Source of the DNA: Delphinus delphis
Lineage: Eukaryota > Chordata > Mammalia > Artiodactyla > Delphinidae
Direction of reading: 5' to 3'
Length of the DNA stretch: 64,000 nt
NCBI RefSeq assembly: GCF_949987515.2
Contig: NC_082689.1
Location: 102,276,957 to 102,340,956, forward strand
In this document: one piece after another, positions 10,670-22,187 of the stretch
Layout of the letters: each line of letters opens with the position of its first letter
How positions within the stretch are numbered: position 1 is the first letter of the stretch
Translations under genes and position numbers: made by a program
Notes under the pieces: model-generated
What the model was told of the DNA's origin: nothing
The model's input: only the letters and a program-made list of their open reading frames with translations
Databases searched by the model: none

Positions 10670-11719
10670 AGGCTCTTAAAATTTAGAACAATGTTGAGAA
10701 TATCAACAGATCTATATAGTCAAACTTACTATGAGATCCTTACCAGGCTGAGAACTCTCTGCGGACACAAACTGGGTTTTCTTCATTCTTATACCCTCAT
10801 GTTTGTAGCCTGTCTGGCCCATAGCACTCACTAAATGAGCTTGCTTATGTGGCTTCCAAGATGCTAGACTTCCCATCAGCCTCATTAAGCTGAAACTCAG
10901 AATATTCTTTTTCCATCAGGGATGGGCAGTGACAGTGCATGGCAGAGCCCGAGGAGAAAAAAGGCCAGCACATCCTCCTTGCCCTGCTTCTGAGTATGCA
11001 AATTTGTCCCTGGGATATAGGCCATGTCTTGACCCTCAGCTCTGGGCACACTTACTTTTAGGCTATGATTTAGAGATGCAAGAAGATGAGCAATGGGAGG
11101 AAGAGTTTCTTCAGTGAATATGAAAAGGATTAAAGATAAAATGTATAGCACCACCCCAGATAAAGGTATCTATCCCACCCCAGTCATCAGTTAGGCAAAG
11201 CATGTGGAACAACCTCTCTGCCTCCATGCCCCACCCCTGCACATGCTTGAGAAGGACACTCTGTGTGGCCCCTGGGACCAGCAAACCCACCACAGACACA
11301 CCCAGACCACGTCCATGAATCCTACCAACATCTGGGACCCATGTTGTGATCGACTGTATTTAACTGTTATTTGGTGACTGTGTTTTGAGTGGGGAGGCTG
11401 AGGCTAGCTAGGGCTAAATGGACTCAGGTTTTCTGGAAATCAGGCACAAACACTGCATCCGATTCTTCCTGCAGAGAGTGTGAGAAGCCCAGAGGAACTT
11501 TGGTTTACAGAATGGGGGCAACTTCTGCCTCAGTGCAAGAGGTAATTTCTTCAGCAGACACAGTAAGGCAGAGTCTTACGTGTGGAGGAAATGTTCTATC
11601 CCTTTCCCTGACCATATAAAAGACTGAGTGCCGAAGCTGGTTGAATGTTCATTTTGTGATTACTGGCATGAGTGAGCTTGGTATTGTTTTAGCAATTGTC
11701 TCTCAGTTGAGTCAGTTGG
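10670..11719. other. No gene seen
   Basis: Short overlapping frames on both strands (for example 10897-11154 minus and 11389-11619 plus) show no family landmarks. There is no recognisable repeat. Confidence 0.45.
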
Positions 11720-11917
11720 GATGCTGAATTACTGAACAACATTCTGCATAATTATTGGAGCAGGAAAGAAACGCCTGTGTTGTTTGCGTCGTTTCTTGCT
11801 TCAAAAGAAAAGCTCAAGTTCAGATGCTGAATTACTGAACAACATTCTGCATAATTATTGGAGCATGAAAGAAACGCCTGTGTTGTTTGTGTCGTTTCTT
11901 GCTTCAAAAGAAAAGCT
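11720..11917 (+). repeat. Local tandem duplication, 103-bp unit
   Basis: Unit 1 is 11720-11822 and unit 2 is 11823-11917. Both start GATGCTGAATTACTGAACAA and both contain GAAACGCCTGTGTTGTTTG. I count two mismatches over 95 aligned bases. It ends at an A-run. The sequence is not a transposon I recognise, and high identity implies a recent event. Confidence 0.92.
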
Positions 11918-13600
11918 AAAAAAAAAACCCCGATAAAGTCAGATGTAAAATTTCTCTTGCAAGACTCCCAGGTGACACTGATAGATTCCTGTTAAACAAA
12001 AAAGATGTTTTCTGAAAAATAAAATAAAATCTTATTGTAAAAATAGCAAAATTGCAAAGGAGGGAAGAAAAGTAATCTCAGATTTGTGAGAAATATCAAT
12101 CTTCAAAGTCCATTATCCAAAGACATTGTACATCAATACTTGATTTGAATAATGGAGAGGGGCTGTACTTTCATTTACATGGTATTTCCCCAAGTAGCCA
12201 GATAATATCAATACCTTGCATTTATACGACGATCATCTTCCCAGATGGCTTCATTAAATTGTATGTTTTATGAGACCCACTTTCTGAAATGTGGCCATCT
12301 CTGAATGAGAATGATGCTCCCGGGTAACTTGGGGCAAGGGAAAAATCGTGTTTTGCATTTATGTGTCTATCAGTGCTCATAAAAATCTTTAGTTAGCAAT
12401 CATTTCCTGAGCATCTGTGTGGGCAGAGCCTGAGACAAAGCTCTGTATGGTAACATATGGAAGATTAAAAGGTGTGGTCCCAGCCCTCCAATACCTCAGT
12501 CTCTATTAAAGGCAATTTTTCCATTTCACAAATGTGAAAACTTGAGGCCAGAGAAGTTTAGAGAATTGGCAGAGATCATATGGTATAATTTTCCAGAAGT
12601 GGTAATCCTTATTTCCAGGTTTGGATGTGAGTAGTTTTGATAATCACATCCAAAAATGTTTAAAATATCTCAAAGATGTATTTAAGTGGAAAGGTTAAGG
12701 CTTGGATTTTACTTAAGGAAGAAAAGACCAGCACCAAAAAAAAGAAAATGAAGAAGGGTCTCTTATGTCATCGACATAGATTATAAATATTATTAATATC
12801 TAGGACTGTGATAATTGCCTTGAGGGGACAAAAGAAAGGCAGAATTCCAACTGTAAAGAGTTTGGCTGACTTTGGAAGTAGACTATCACCTATACATGGT
12901 GGTTTCAAGGAAACAGGGAACCTGACTTAATTTGTTGTCTTAGTTCATTACCTTGTAAAATTGCAAGTTCCCCCAGGAGAAGTAACACATGAAGCCATGC
13001 CCAGCACAATGTTTGGCACATGACAGTCACTTCATAAAGATTATTAGGAATTTACCTTGTGCGGATACATTTATCATAACCTTTCTTGAGAACTTAGGTT
13101 TTAATGAGTTTGAAGGGTGGGTAGGGTGGTGAATGCAGAGGGTAGGAGTAATGGGTACCAAAGAAGGGAAGAAGAAATAGTCAAGAGTGAAAAGAAAGCA
13201 GGAAAGAGAGCCTATGGGACTGGGAAAACCTTGTCTTCCTTTTATAATCTCTTAGGGACTTCACTGATGTATAGTGTACTGCATATCTGGAGATATGGGG
13301 ATATAAGATTATTTTATATAAAATACCTACAAGACCATACAACACAGTAGAAATTCTAACTCTAATACTGATCTCGGGATTTGGGGCAAGTTGTTTCACT
13401 TAGTTGGGTCTTAGACATCCCATCAGTTAAACAAGGGTATAGATTAAATGACCTCTAAGATAATGTTCTGTGTATAGAATTCTGTTTTTCTACGTAAATG
13501 AGAATATGGGACCATTTAGAACAAGAAGTAGTGGAGCGATTGTCCTGACGCTTACTGAGCTTGAAGAAAGAAGGGATAATGTTAAAATCAAAGGTCTAGT
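11918..13600. other. Gene-free DNA; one possible old repeat
   Basis: 12380-12620 looks like a diverged antisense SINE or LINE relic (CATTTCACAAATGTGAAAAC, GAGGCCAGAGAAGTTTAGAG). Nothing else is recognised. Confidence 0.4.
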
Positions 13601-13601
13601 G

Positions 13602-13833
13602 ACCTTTTCTTTTTTTTTTTTTTTTTTTTTTTCGGTACTCGGGCCTCTCACTTTTGTGGCCTCTTCCGTTGCGGAGCACTGGCTCCAGACGCACAGGCTC
13701 AGCGGCCATGGCTCACGGGCCCAGCCTCTCCGCGGCATGTGGGATCTTCCCGAACCGGGTCACGAACCCGTGTCCCCTGCATCGGCAGGCGGACTCTCAA
13801 CCACTGCGCCACCAGGGAAGCCCACCTTTTCTT
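13602..13833 (-). mobile_element. CHR-type SINE, copy 2, antisense
   Basis: Read on the minus strand it starts GGGCTTCCCTGGTGGCGCAG and ends in the A-tail seen as T23 from 13610. The flanking ACCTTTTCTT duplication (13602-13611 and 13824-13833) is perfect, though it merges with the T-run on the left. Confidence 0.92.
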
Positions 13834-16599
13834 AATGTACTACTATAGTCTGTTCAACACCTCAGTCTCCTGATCCAAATATATTGGATTCTATTCTGTC
13901 AACCTTAAAAGACCGTATCCAACTTCAGATGCATTTAGAATAATGGATGATTTATCTTTGTTCTAGATTTCTGTATTTTTTTTTTCTTTCCTGAGCTGAG
14001 ATCTTCTTCGATGTCTAACTTGTAGTTCTCTCAGTAATAAAAATTAAAAATTTTTTAGTTAAAAATAAAACTATAAATGTTAACTAAAAAACGTTATCTA
14101 TGAAACATTCTAAATTTCCAAAACTTTTCCCACAAAGTAAAGTTGCTAAATTATATATTAAAATTATAAGTGCTAAAAGAATTCAGAGAGTAGAAAGATC
14201 ATAATGGTTATAGGTAATCAGGAGAAGCTTCAAAGTGGAAATAGGGCTGCAAGTTTGGACTTGACATTTAAGCCTGGAATTGTTGGAGAAAGAGGCTTTC
14301 TAGTTCTAAGAGTATCTTACAAAGAGCAGGACTTCTAAATGCAGGTCTAAGGATCGTTCTGGTCCAAGAAGTTTTCACTGATCATGACTACTAAAAAAAG
14401 TCAAGGGCAATGCAGTGAGTATGTCTGAAAACTAAATGTAAGCAATTTAGAGGACTCTTATTTTGAGACAGTGTCCTTCCTTCATTTTAGTGTTAACATA
14501 CCCTTTTGTAAAATGATAGTGATTGTAGATGTTTTTATTTTGTGAAATAATGGCATCAAATTTGGCGTCCATGTGATGGTCTCTCTCTTTCCCTTTGAAA
14601 TTTTACTGACCTGTGAAATCCAAAGATCTGGGCACCACCAGTTAGGTGAGCATTTCCTGACATGTGGCCTTTCCTGTAGCCCTCCCCCATGTAAGCCAAG
14701 AGGTTGAGGACAGCTTTCCAGCAGGGGTAAGGACCATTGTGTCTTAGGATTTTATTTCCCTGTTCCTGGGATGTTGTCATGGCAGTAAATGCCGTGCAGC
14801 CTTAGCCGTGATGCTGATAGAGTTAAGCTTGTTATGCTGGACCTAGGACGTGTCCCAGGCCTTTCAATGACATAGCAACCTAGAAAACACCAGCTGCTTT
14901 GTTGACTTTTACTTTATTTTAGAGCTCCATGCCACACTGGCAGCAGAAGCGCTGCCAGCCTGTTTACCAAAGTCCCTGCTTTGTACTGATTAAATAAAAG
15001 CACTATTTCACAACTCTTCCTCATTCCGTTGATGGAGAATGCCTGATCCTTGGATTTCTACTTTAGTACAGGCATGCAGAATTCCTTCCTCAGAAGCCAC
15101 TCTTGGGTATTTAAAATGCCCCTTGACTCCAACATACAGGGGTGGGACCACCCCTCTAAGTCACCGCATAAACACTCATTCGCCTCTGGAGGAAACACAC
15201 GTGGGGACACAGTGTTTTAGTACAAAGTTTGGTGGTTTTCCATTTCCACAGCTGTCCCTGTGTCTCCTGACCCCTTGCTAAGGAGCACATATAAGGAAAT
15301 TTTTAATGGTGATCCTAGGGCTGGAGCTATAAAAAAAAAAGCTAATGAACTTTCTATATTCTAATAGATGTTTTGCTATATATTTTAATATTTATATTTT
15401 ATTATATGTTTAATAGGTAGCAAATTTTATACATGTTTTTATCAGCTCACTGTGATCTTTGAGCATTTATGGGGGAAAAAGACCTTAGAAACACAAACTC
15501 TGTGTTCATGTTTCTCAATTCAAAGAAGAAGGAAAACTAAGGCCCAGATGAGGTAGTGACTAGCTCAAGGTCACCCAGCTATTTAGCTGAAGTGCAAGGA
15601 CTTGAAGTTGATCTAGTGCTCTGTCTTCTACCTTCCTCCAATACCCCGCTGGAACTGAAATCATTGCAATAGCCACTGCCAAGTACTTAACAATGGATAT
15701 TTGATGGTGGTCCTTTAAGTCTGTACCAGGGTGGTTTTCAGCTTTTCCCTTCATCAGCACAGGAAGGCAAGGACATCGCACAGACTCTAATATTTCATGC
15801 TAGCTCTGGATTCCCTTGGTTTTATATTTCTGACTCTTCCCTCAGTTTCTTGTAGGGCTTTATGATTTAATTTAATTTCAGCTTATGGCTAGCTTTGGTA
15901 CCCAGAAGAGTGGTAATTTGTCCTTTAAATTATTCACCCAGGGGAGTCAGTGTTCTTAGAAAGTGACGGCGGGGAGAACCCAGAAGCTTTGTCCCCTCAG
16001 AGGGATACACAACACACACTGATACCTCACTCACTTGTTCTCCCACCACAGTACCTTATCTCCTGTGTCCAGCCCTGGTTCCTATAATACTTTGTATTTC
16101 TGCAGAGCTTTTCACATTCACAAATAAAGCAATTTAGACAATATTTACACACTGACTAGTGACTAATTATACACCTACAAGCACTGCAATCATTCTGGAC
16201 AAGCAGCATTCCTCTACATTAGGTTCCCTGTAGGAACGTGTCTGAGAGTTATTTGTGGAGAGAAATTTGGGGCAACAGTCTTGGCTCCTACATTCAATTG
16301 TTCAACGTAGCGGAGTTTACATAATCTAAGATGCACCTCTGGACTGTGCAGCTCAGAGCTGAACCAGGGGCTAGAAGGTTTACAAAAGAAGAGAAAAAAA
16401 TGGGTGACTGTGACCGTAGTAGAGGATCTTATGAAAATTGCTGACGAAACCAGGAAAACAACTCACAGAGAACACATGGTGTTATAAAGTCACCTGCCAG
16501 GGTGTTTGGTACAGATACACAGGTGCTGTTTTATGCAGAACTGGAGTACAGGATGGAGGTAATTATTGCAGTTTTCAGTTAAAAGGATAAGAGCTGAAT
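13834..16599. other. Gene-free intergenic DNA
   Basis: 15525-15600 carries a short MIR-like stretch (AAACTAAGGCCCAGATGAGG, CAAGGTCACCCAGCTATTTA). The frames at 14556-14780, 15039-15281 and 15560-15781 are unrecognised. Confidence 0.45.
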
Positions 16600-16815
16600 A
16601 ATATTAAGAGCTACCATTTAATGAGTGCCTAACCTGTACTAAGTTCTTCCCACATATTCTTTCATCTAATCCCACTGTCATCCCCATGTATCACATAAAA
16701 TTTACTAAATTTTACTAAGAAGTAAAATCGCATTCTTCAGATTACCTGGAGAGCTAGTAAGGGAGAGCGAGAATTTAAGCCACGTCTGTCTGACCATGCC
16801 GTTATACCTTCTGCA
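16600..16815 (-). mobile_element. MIR SINE relic, antisense
   Basis: AGCTACCATTTAATGAGTGC, CTTTCATCTAATCCCACTGT and GAGAATTTAAGCCACGTCTG follow the reverse MIR order. Confidence 0.6.
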
Positions 16816-19226
16816 CCCTAAGAGGGATGACAAGAGGCAAATACCTAGTGTGTATGTGTGTATGTGGAAGTGGATTACACACAGAAGAAGGAAAGGATTG
16901 GTAGCATTCCATTTATAGGGACGCTAAGAAAAGAAATTAAACATTTTCAAAGTTTAAGTTTGGGCAATAGAGTGGGGTAGGAGCAACGGAAGTGCTCCTA
17001 ATAAACTGATTTGGGTTCAGAGGGTCTCCTCTGATGAATCCAAACAGAAAATAGACAAGCAGTCATGTTCAAAGGCTAAACAGCCATGTAAGTCTGTAAG
17101 AAAGTTACATGTTAATGTCCAGAATGAAGGGAGCCATGTAAAACATATGAAGTCATCAAAAAGGACTTGTCCACTTACGTGGAGGACGAAAAGCAAGTGA
17201 CAGATGCCTTTGCGGCATGATGCTTGGTCTCTGTTCGCTGGGCTCTGCTAATCTGGTATGATGTTTTAAAATCTTGCCTGCAAATCTTCTGACACTGCTC
17301 TCATTGAGAGGTGGAATCTATGTCTCCTCGCTCTGAATCTGGGCCAACCCTAGTGAGCAGTTGACCAACTGAGTATGGCAGAAGTGATACCCTGTGACTT
17401 AAAGGTGATGCAGCTGCTACCTGGTTGGATACACAGCAGTGAATAGCCGGAATACCTGGTGAGGATGTCAGACCCAAGCGTATCACCCTAAGGAAAGAAC
17501 CCATTGGCTGAAGAGAAGCATTTCCCCTTGGGAGACCAAAGGGTTAGGAGCAAAGAGAAAAGTCAAAGTATGAGAACTATCAGGTCTCAGAAGGCAAGTA
17601 GAAGTGAAAAGTACAAATAAGTCACAGAGTCAGGCTGAAAACAGGTCAGACTGTCGAGTGCAAGCGCTCAGGGTGAAGTTATGAACAATACAAATGTATG
17701 TGGTTCAGGACTGAGGTGGTGAGTCACAGATGGCCCAGAAAGGTGCCCATGACTTAAGGAGTCTGGTAGACCCAGACATTTACAGTGTTAAAAGAGAAAA
17801 GGAAGAAAGCAGAACTGCCTATCTGCTTTAATTCCTACGTTTTCTCCAGCTGAAAAACTGTCAGATACGGAAGGAATGTGTAAGAACCTGTAGGAGCTGG
17901 CTGTTCAAAATGCATAGACATTTCATGACATTCATGATGAGGTGCATTTCTTAGACACTGAAAGAACTTTGGGATAAAACAGAGGAATTCCTGTCAATAA
18001 GTTTTGAAGAATCCTGAGAATTAGGGAAGACTGAAAATGCACAATGTCTTCTTCTCAAAACAGAGGTGAATCCTGTGAACTCCGGAGATGGGCTTGACAT
18101 CTGAGACCAATTATTAAGGAGATGATGTGTAAGCCTTTGGCAAAGAAAACAGCATAAATTAGTGAGGACGAAGTGCTTAGCTTGAATTTCTACATGAACT
18201 TACCAACCTCTAACGATAGCGCTCTGAATTTGAGTTGGGTGTACAGTAGGCAGAGTTCTTTCTGATGAATGGATTTATGTCAACTAAAAGGCAGGGCTCT
18301 CTCTAGAGCCCACCACAGGCCTCTGGCCTTGGCGCTGTACTACACAAATTGTTTACTAAGGACTTGGAATAAGATTATGATAGCATGATGGCATGCAGAT
18401 ACAGGCTGTAGGTACCACAAAGCTGAAAGGCATTATGTTAAATGGTGGAATTTGTACCCCAGAGATCTTTATAGGTAGTAACTATGAACATGGTTTAAGA
18501 AGAAGAAATTCAACCCTTTTGAATTATAAACGCTTTTGTTTAGGCATCCACCCCTCCCCTTCAATGGACAAGGTGGAAACATCCAAAACAGCCCCAATTC
18601 TACTCACAACTATAAAAGAAAAAGATAAAGAAAATGTGGTTTGTGCACACGGAAAGGATTTAAGAGTTGCTTAAATTTAACAACTCCATACAACTTAATA
18701 GTGGGATGTAGCTGCCAAAAAATGCTACTGTGATAGCACATTGTGTTAAAAGAAGCATCCAAAACAAGGCATGTGAGGATGCAACTCTGGTGTTTGTTCT
18801 GGAAGTAGCCCTATGGCAGGTAACTTGACAGACTGAAGTATGTCCAGAAGAAAGCAACAGTTATAGAAGGGGGCAGAGAAACTGTGCTATGGAAAATGAG
18901 TAAAGAAACAGTATATTTAGCCAGGACGAGAATCTGTGGGGAGTGTGGAATGGGAGGAGAATTGAACAATTTAAAAGCTGTCGCGTGGAATGGAATCAAG
19001 AGGTGGGAGCCATAAAGAAGCCGAGTCCGGTTGTACCCCAGGAGGAATTCTCTCAGACCTGGAGCTGTGCGTGCAAAGATGAAGAGGAGAGAAAGTCCCA
19101 GTCCTGGAGCCATTCAATAGAAATAAGGCCATTTGTCAAGAGGTATATCAATGTCATTAATTATAATACCCACAAAACTAGGATCTTTTATGACTTTATC
19201 AGATATATTCCTGACAACAGGAAGTA
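16816..19226. other. Gene-free DNA with a possible old repeat
   Basis: 17265-17480 (CATTGAGAGGTGGAATCTAT, GAATCTGGGCCAACCCTAG, GGCAGAAGTGATACCCTGTG) matches a widespread old mammalian repeat whose class I do not recall. The rest shows no coding or repeat landmarks. The 143-codon frame at 18943-19374 runs through a mariner element and is chance. Confidence 0.4.
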
Positions 19227-19306
19227 TTGCGTTGGCCAAAAAGTTTGTTCGGGTTTTCCGTACCGTCTTATGGAAAAATCCAAACGAACTTTTGGGCCAA
19301 GCCAGT
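19227..19306. mobile_element. Mariner-type hairpin element (short cetartiodactyl MITE)
   Basis: The 80-bp near-palindrome has TTGGCCAAAAAGTTTGTTCG on the left and CGAACTTTTGGGCCAA on the right with a centre of about 8 nt. It matches the short mariner-derived elements common in cetaceans and ruminants. It carries no transposase. Confidence 0.8.
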
Positions 19307-19309
19307 GCT

Positions 19310-19795
19310 TTAATGTTGAGGAAATGGAGGCTCAGAGAAGTCAAGCAACTGGCCAAAGAATACCCAGCTGGTGATATAGAGCAGAGACCAGAATGTAGAT
19401 ATGCCTCCTTCTAAAGAGTGCTCACGCTTTTCCACTAGTGCAGGCTTCCTCAAAGAAAACTGAGCTCTAGCAGAGGACCAATCTTTAAAATCACAGAGGA
19501 GCTATGAGATCTACTGGAGCTAAGGTGTCCAATAAACCCTCTGAGAATATTAAGCATCACCAGGACTCTCCAGGCCATCACTGAGCAACATATACTATTT
19601 CTCAGTTTGGAATGTCTTTTCTACTGATGGTTCTGTCATACTAAAATTAATTTTATGAATCTAAGCTCTGTTTCTGAAAAGTCTTAAGTTCTTTTAATTT
19701 TCTGTCATCATTATTAAAGCATTAATTCCTAGCCTTAAGAAAAAAGCAGTGCTTCTCAAATTCCAAAGGAACTAAATTTAATTTTATTTTTAATT
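19310..19795. other. No gene; MIR-like trace at the left
   Basis: 19315-19395 (GAAATGGAGGCTCAGAGAAG, GGTGATATAGAGCAGAGACC) has MIR character in reverse. The remainder is unremarkable. Confidence 0.4.
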
Positions 19796-19796
19796 T

Positions 19797-20009
19797 TATT
19801 TATTTTTTATTTTTTTGCGGTACGCGGGCCTCTCACTGTTGTGCCCTCTCCCGTTGCGGAGCACAGGCTCCAGACACGCAGGCTCAGCGGCCATAGCTCA
19901 CGGGCCCAGCCGCTCCGCAGCATGTGGGATCGTCCCGGACCGGGGCACGAACCCGTGTCCCCTGCATCGGCAGGTGGACCCTCAACCACTGCGCCACCAG
20001 GGAAGCCCT
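19797..20009 (-). mobile_element. CHR-type SINE, copy 3, antisense
   Basis: The same element as the other two copies, with its 5' end GGGCTTCCCTGGTGGCGCAG at the right side and an A-tail of mixed T/A at the left. It is inserted next to or into an antisense L1 3' end (20018 onward). The duplication is obscured by the AT-rich site. Confidence 0.9.
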
Positions 20010-20017
20010 GATTTTTA

Positions 20018-20275
20018 AAATTAAAACAATTTATCAAAGTATAGTTGATTTATCACATTGTGTTAGTTTCAGGTGTACAGAAAGTGATTCAGTTATATAT
20101 ATATATTTTTTTTCAGATTATTTTCAATTATAGGTTATTACAAGATGGTAAATATAGTTCCCTGTGCTATACAGTAAATCCTTGTTGCTTATCTATTTTA
20201 TGTATAGTACTTTGTATCTGTTAATCCCATACTCCTAATTTATCCCTCTCCTCCCTTTCCCCTTTGAATTGAAAA
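20018..20275 (-). mobile_element. L1 3' end, antisense
   Basis: On the plus strand AAGTATAGTTGATTTATCAC, TTTCAGGTGTACAGAAAGTG, GTTCCCTGTGCTATACAGTA and CCTAATTTATCCCTCTCC are the reverse of the artiodactyl/cetacean L1 3' UTR also seen in sense at 21893-22187. Confidence 0.75.
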
Positions 20276-21764
20276 TCGTTTCAAATAATTTTTTTCTATG
20301 GAAAATTATTTTGATAGTTCCTGTTTTGGGGAAATCTAAATCCCAAAAGAAATCTAAATTCAAGCCCTTGAATTTCTATAGGTGTGTTTTATGTCTATTA
20401 CATCACCTACCTTATCCATATATCTTTTGGGAAATTTTCAACTATTTAATCATTTGTGTCCTCCATCTGTTATCAGTGAAAATCCTCTGCTTTTATATAT
20501 ATATATATAACTGGCAAGTCAGAGGAAATTCTCTGCTACATTTTTCAGCCCCTTATAAAAGCAATATACACTTTTAGACAACTGTGAGCCTAGCTTAAGT
20601 TCAATAAGAGCTTAGAATACACATATTGCCTTCGGAAGAGTGAAAGCTGTATAAGTCCCTCATGTGTGATTCAGTTTGAATGAAGGAGTGTTGCAGAGCT
20701 GAAACGACAGTGTGGTGAATTAGCAGGAGAGAAATCCCTTAGAAAGCACCTTGTTATGTTTTTTGACCTCAAATTGTATGGGCCCTTGTAATAATTAATA
20801 GCTAGTGTCGCCTCTTTTTTCTTGGTCTCTATCATTGCCTCTCTGACAAATAGTTTATAGTCTATAATCTTTCCAGTTGTCTTCTCACCCTGATGTTTTA
20901 TACCTCAGTGACTTTGTCTCAGAGTTGTATTTTGCATTTGCTTGCTCATCCATGGTGACCTTGTTTGGGCTTTGTTTAGTTTATTTGTTGCCTGATGATA
21001 CATACCAAGCCTTACAGGGACCATTTGACTTTATATACATTGACTAAAGTCAATCTATTGACTTTAGTCATCACTGCTTCCTAGCAGACCCGAAAAACGC
21101 CCTGAAAGGGTTACACCAAGGCCAGTACTAAATGGTGAATACCCTTCTCATTGCCCTCTTCTTTCAGAATATTGGAGGTTCAACCTGTACTGTTCCCCAT
21201 CCTGCCCCCCTCTTTGACCACATTTTTTTTTTTTTTCTGTAGCCAGCATTGATCATCACATCACTAATCATCACGGATTGAAGCAGTGCAAGCATGAGAA
21301 TTCAGGTTAGTTTGCCAGTTTGTGACTAGATTAATTTATAAGCACCTCTGTCATTCCTCTTTTCTTCCAGTTTGTTTGAATGTGGTATAGAGCTAGCCAC
21401 CAATTTAAAAAAAAATTACAGTTAAGCTAAGGTCAGTAATTGCAGTAGACATTTAATGAGTTTACATGCAAGAAGATAAGCATCCCTATTATGATATCAC
21501 CTCACATTTGTAACTATTATCGAATAGTGGGTGATCTCAGTGTACAGAGTTATGAAATGATAAATAACTTATATTGAGTATTCTGGGCATATTATTAAGA
21601 AAATGTATAAAAGCTTTACCTACAAATACACCAAGAATTATCTATTACTGTCTCAGAGTCTGTTAAGCTAATAGAGTAGAAAAAATGTCTTTTACATGAT
21701 CTAAAAGATGTAAAGCATGGTCCTGAGATCAAGATGAATTCTATTTAAAAATAAAAAAAGAGCA
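20276..21764. other. Gene-free DNA with a perfect palindrome
   Basis: AT-rich, with a short (TA)n near 20497-20510. The only structure of note is the inverted repeat at 21041-21070. Confidence 0.5.
21041..21070. repeat. Perfect inverted repeat, 14-bp arms, 2-nt centre
   Basis: TGACTAAAGTCAAT, CT, ATTGACTTTAGTCA. Each arm contains a TGACTAA (AP-1-like) heptamer in opposite orientation. Confidence 0.9.
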
Positions 21765-21885
21765 CAGGATTAGGAGTCAAAGATCTGATTGCTCTTCTGA
21801 CCCAACTAATAATAAACCCTGGGCAAGTCCTTTCCCTCTGTGAGCCTCCAGGTCTCCTCCCAGCACTGACAAAGGATGTAAGAAG
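21765..21885 (+). mobile_element. MIR SINE relic
   Basis: CACAGGATTAGGAGTCAAAG, then CCCTGGGCAAGTCCTTTCCC and GTGAGCCTCCAGGTCTCC, in MIR order. Confidence 0.55.
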
Positions 21886-21892
21886 ATCCTGA

Positions 21893-22187
21893 AACAGTCT
21901 CACAAAGAGAACAGACTTTTGGCTGGGGTGTGGGGAGGAGGGTAGGGGAGGGAAGGAGTGAGAGTGTGGGATGAGCAGGTGCACACTAGTATATAGAGGA
22001 TGGATACACAACAAGGTCCTCCAGTAGAGCACAGGGAACTCTATGCAATATCCTGGGATAAAACATAATGGAAAAGAATATGAAAAAGAATAGATATACG
22101 TATGTAACTGAGTCACTTTGCTGTCCAGAAGAAACTAACACAGTACTGTCAATCAACTGTACTTCAATAAAATAAAAAAAAAAAAGA
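21893..22187 (+). mobile_element. L1 3' end with A-tail
   Basis: CACAAAGAGAACAGACTTTT, ACAAGGTCCTCCAGTAGAGC, ATGGAAAAGAATATGAAAAA and ACTTCAATAAAAT followed by an A-run (22174-22185). This is the terminal part of a 5'-truncated L1 of the artiodactyl/cetacean type. Confidence 0.8.

Noticed and set aside
10261..10834. Overlapping frames of 70-105 codons on both strands
   Set aside because: They are translations of the CHR SINE. The same peptides recur at 13.6 kb and 19.9 kb.
18943..19374. 143-codon plus-strand frame
   Set aside because: It runs through the mariner hairpin element and unrelated DNA, with no domain.
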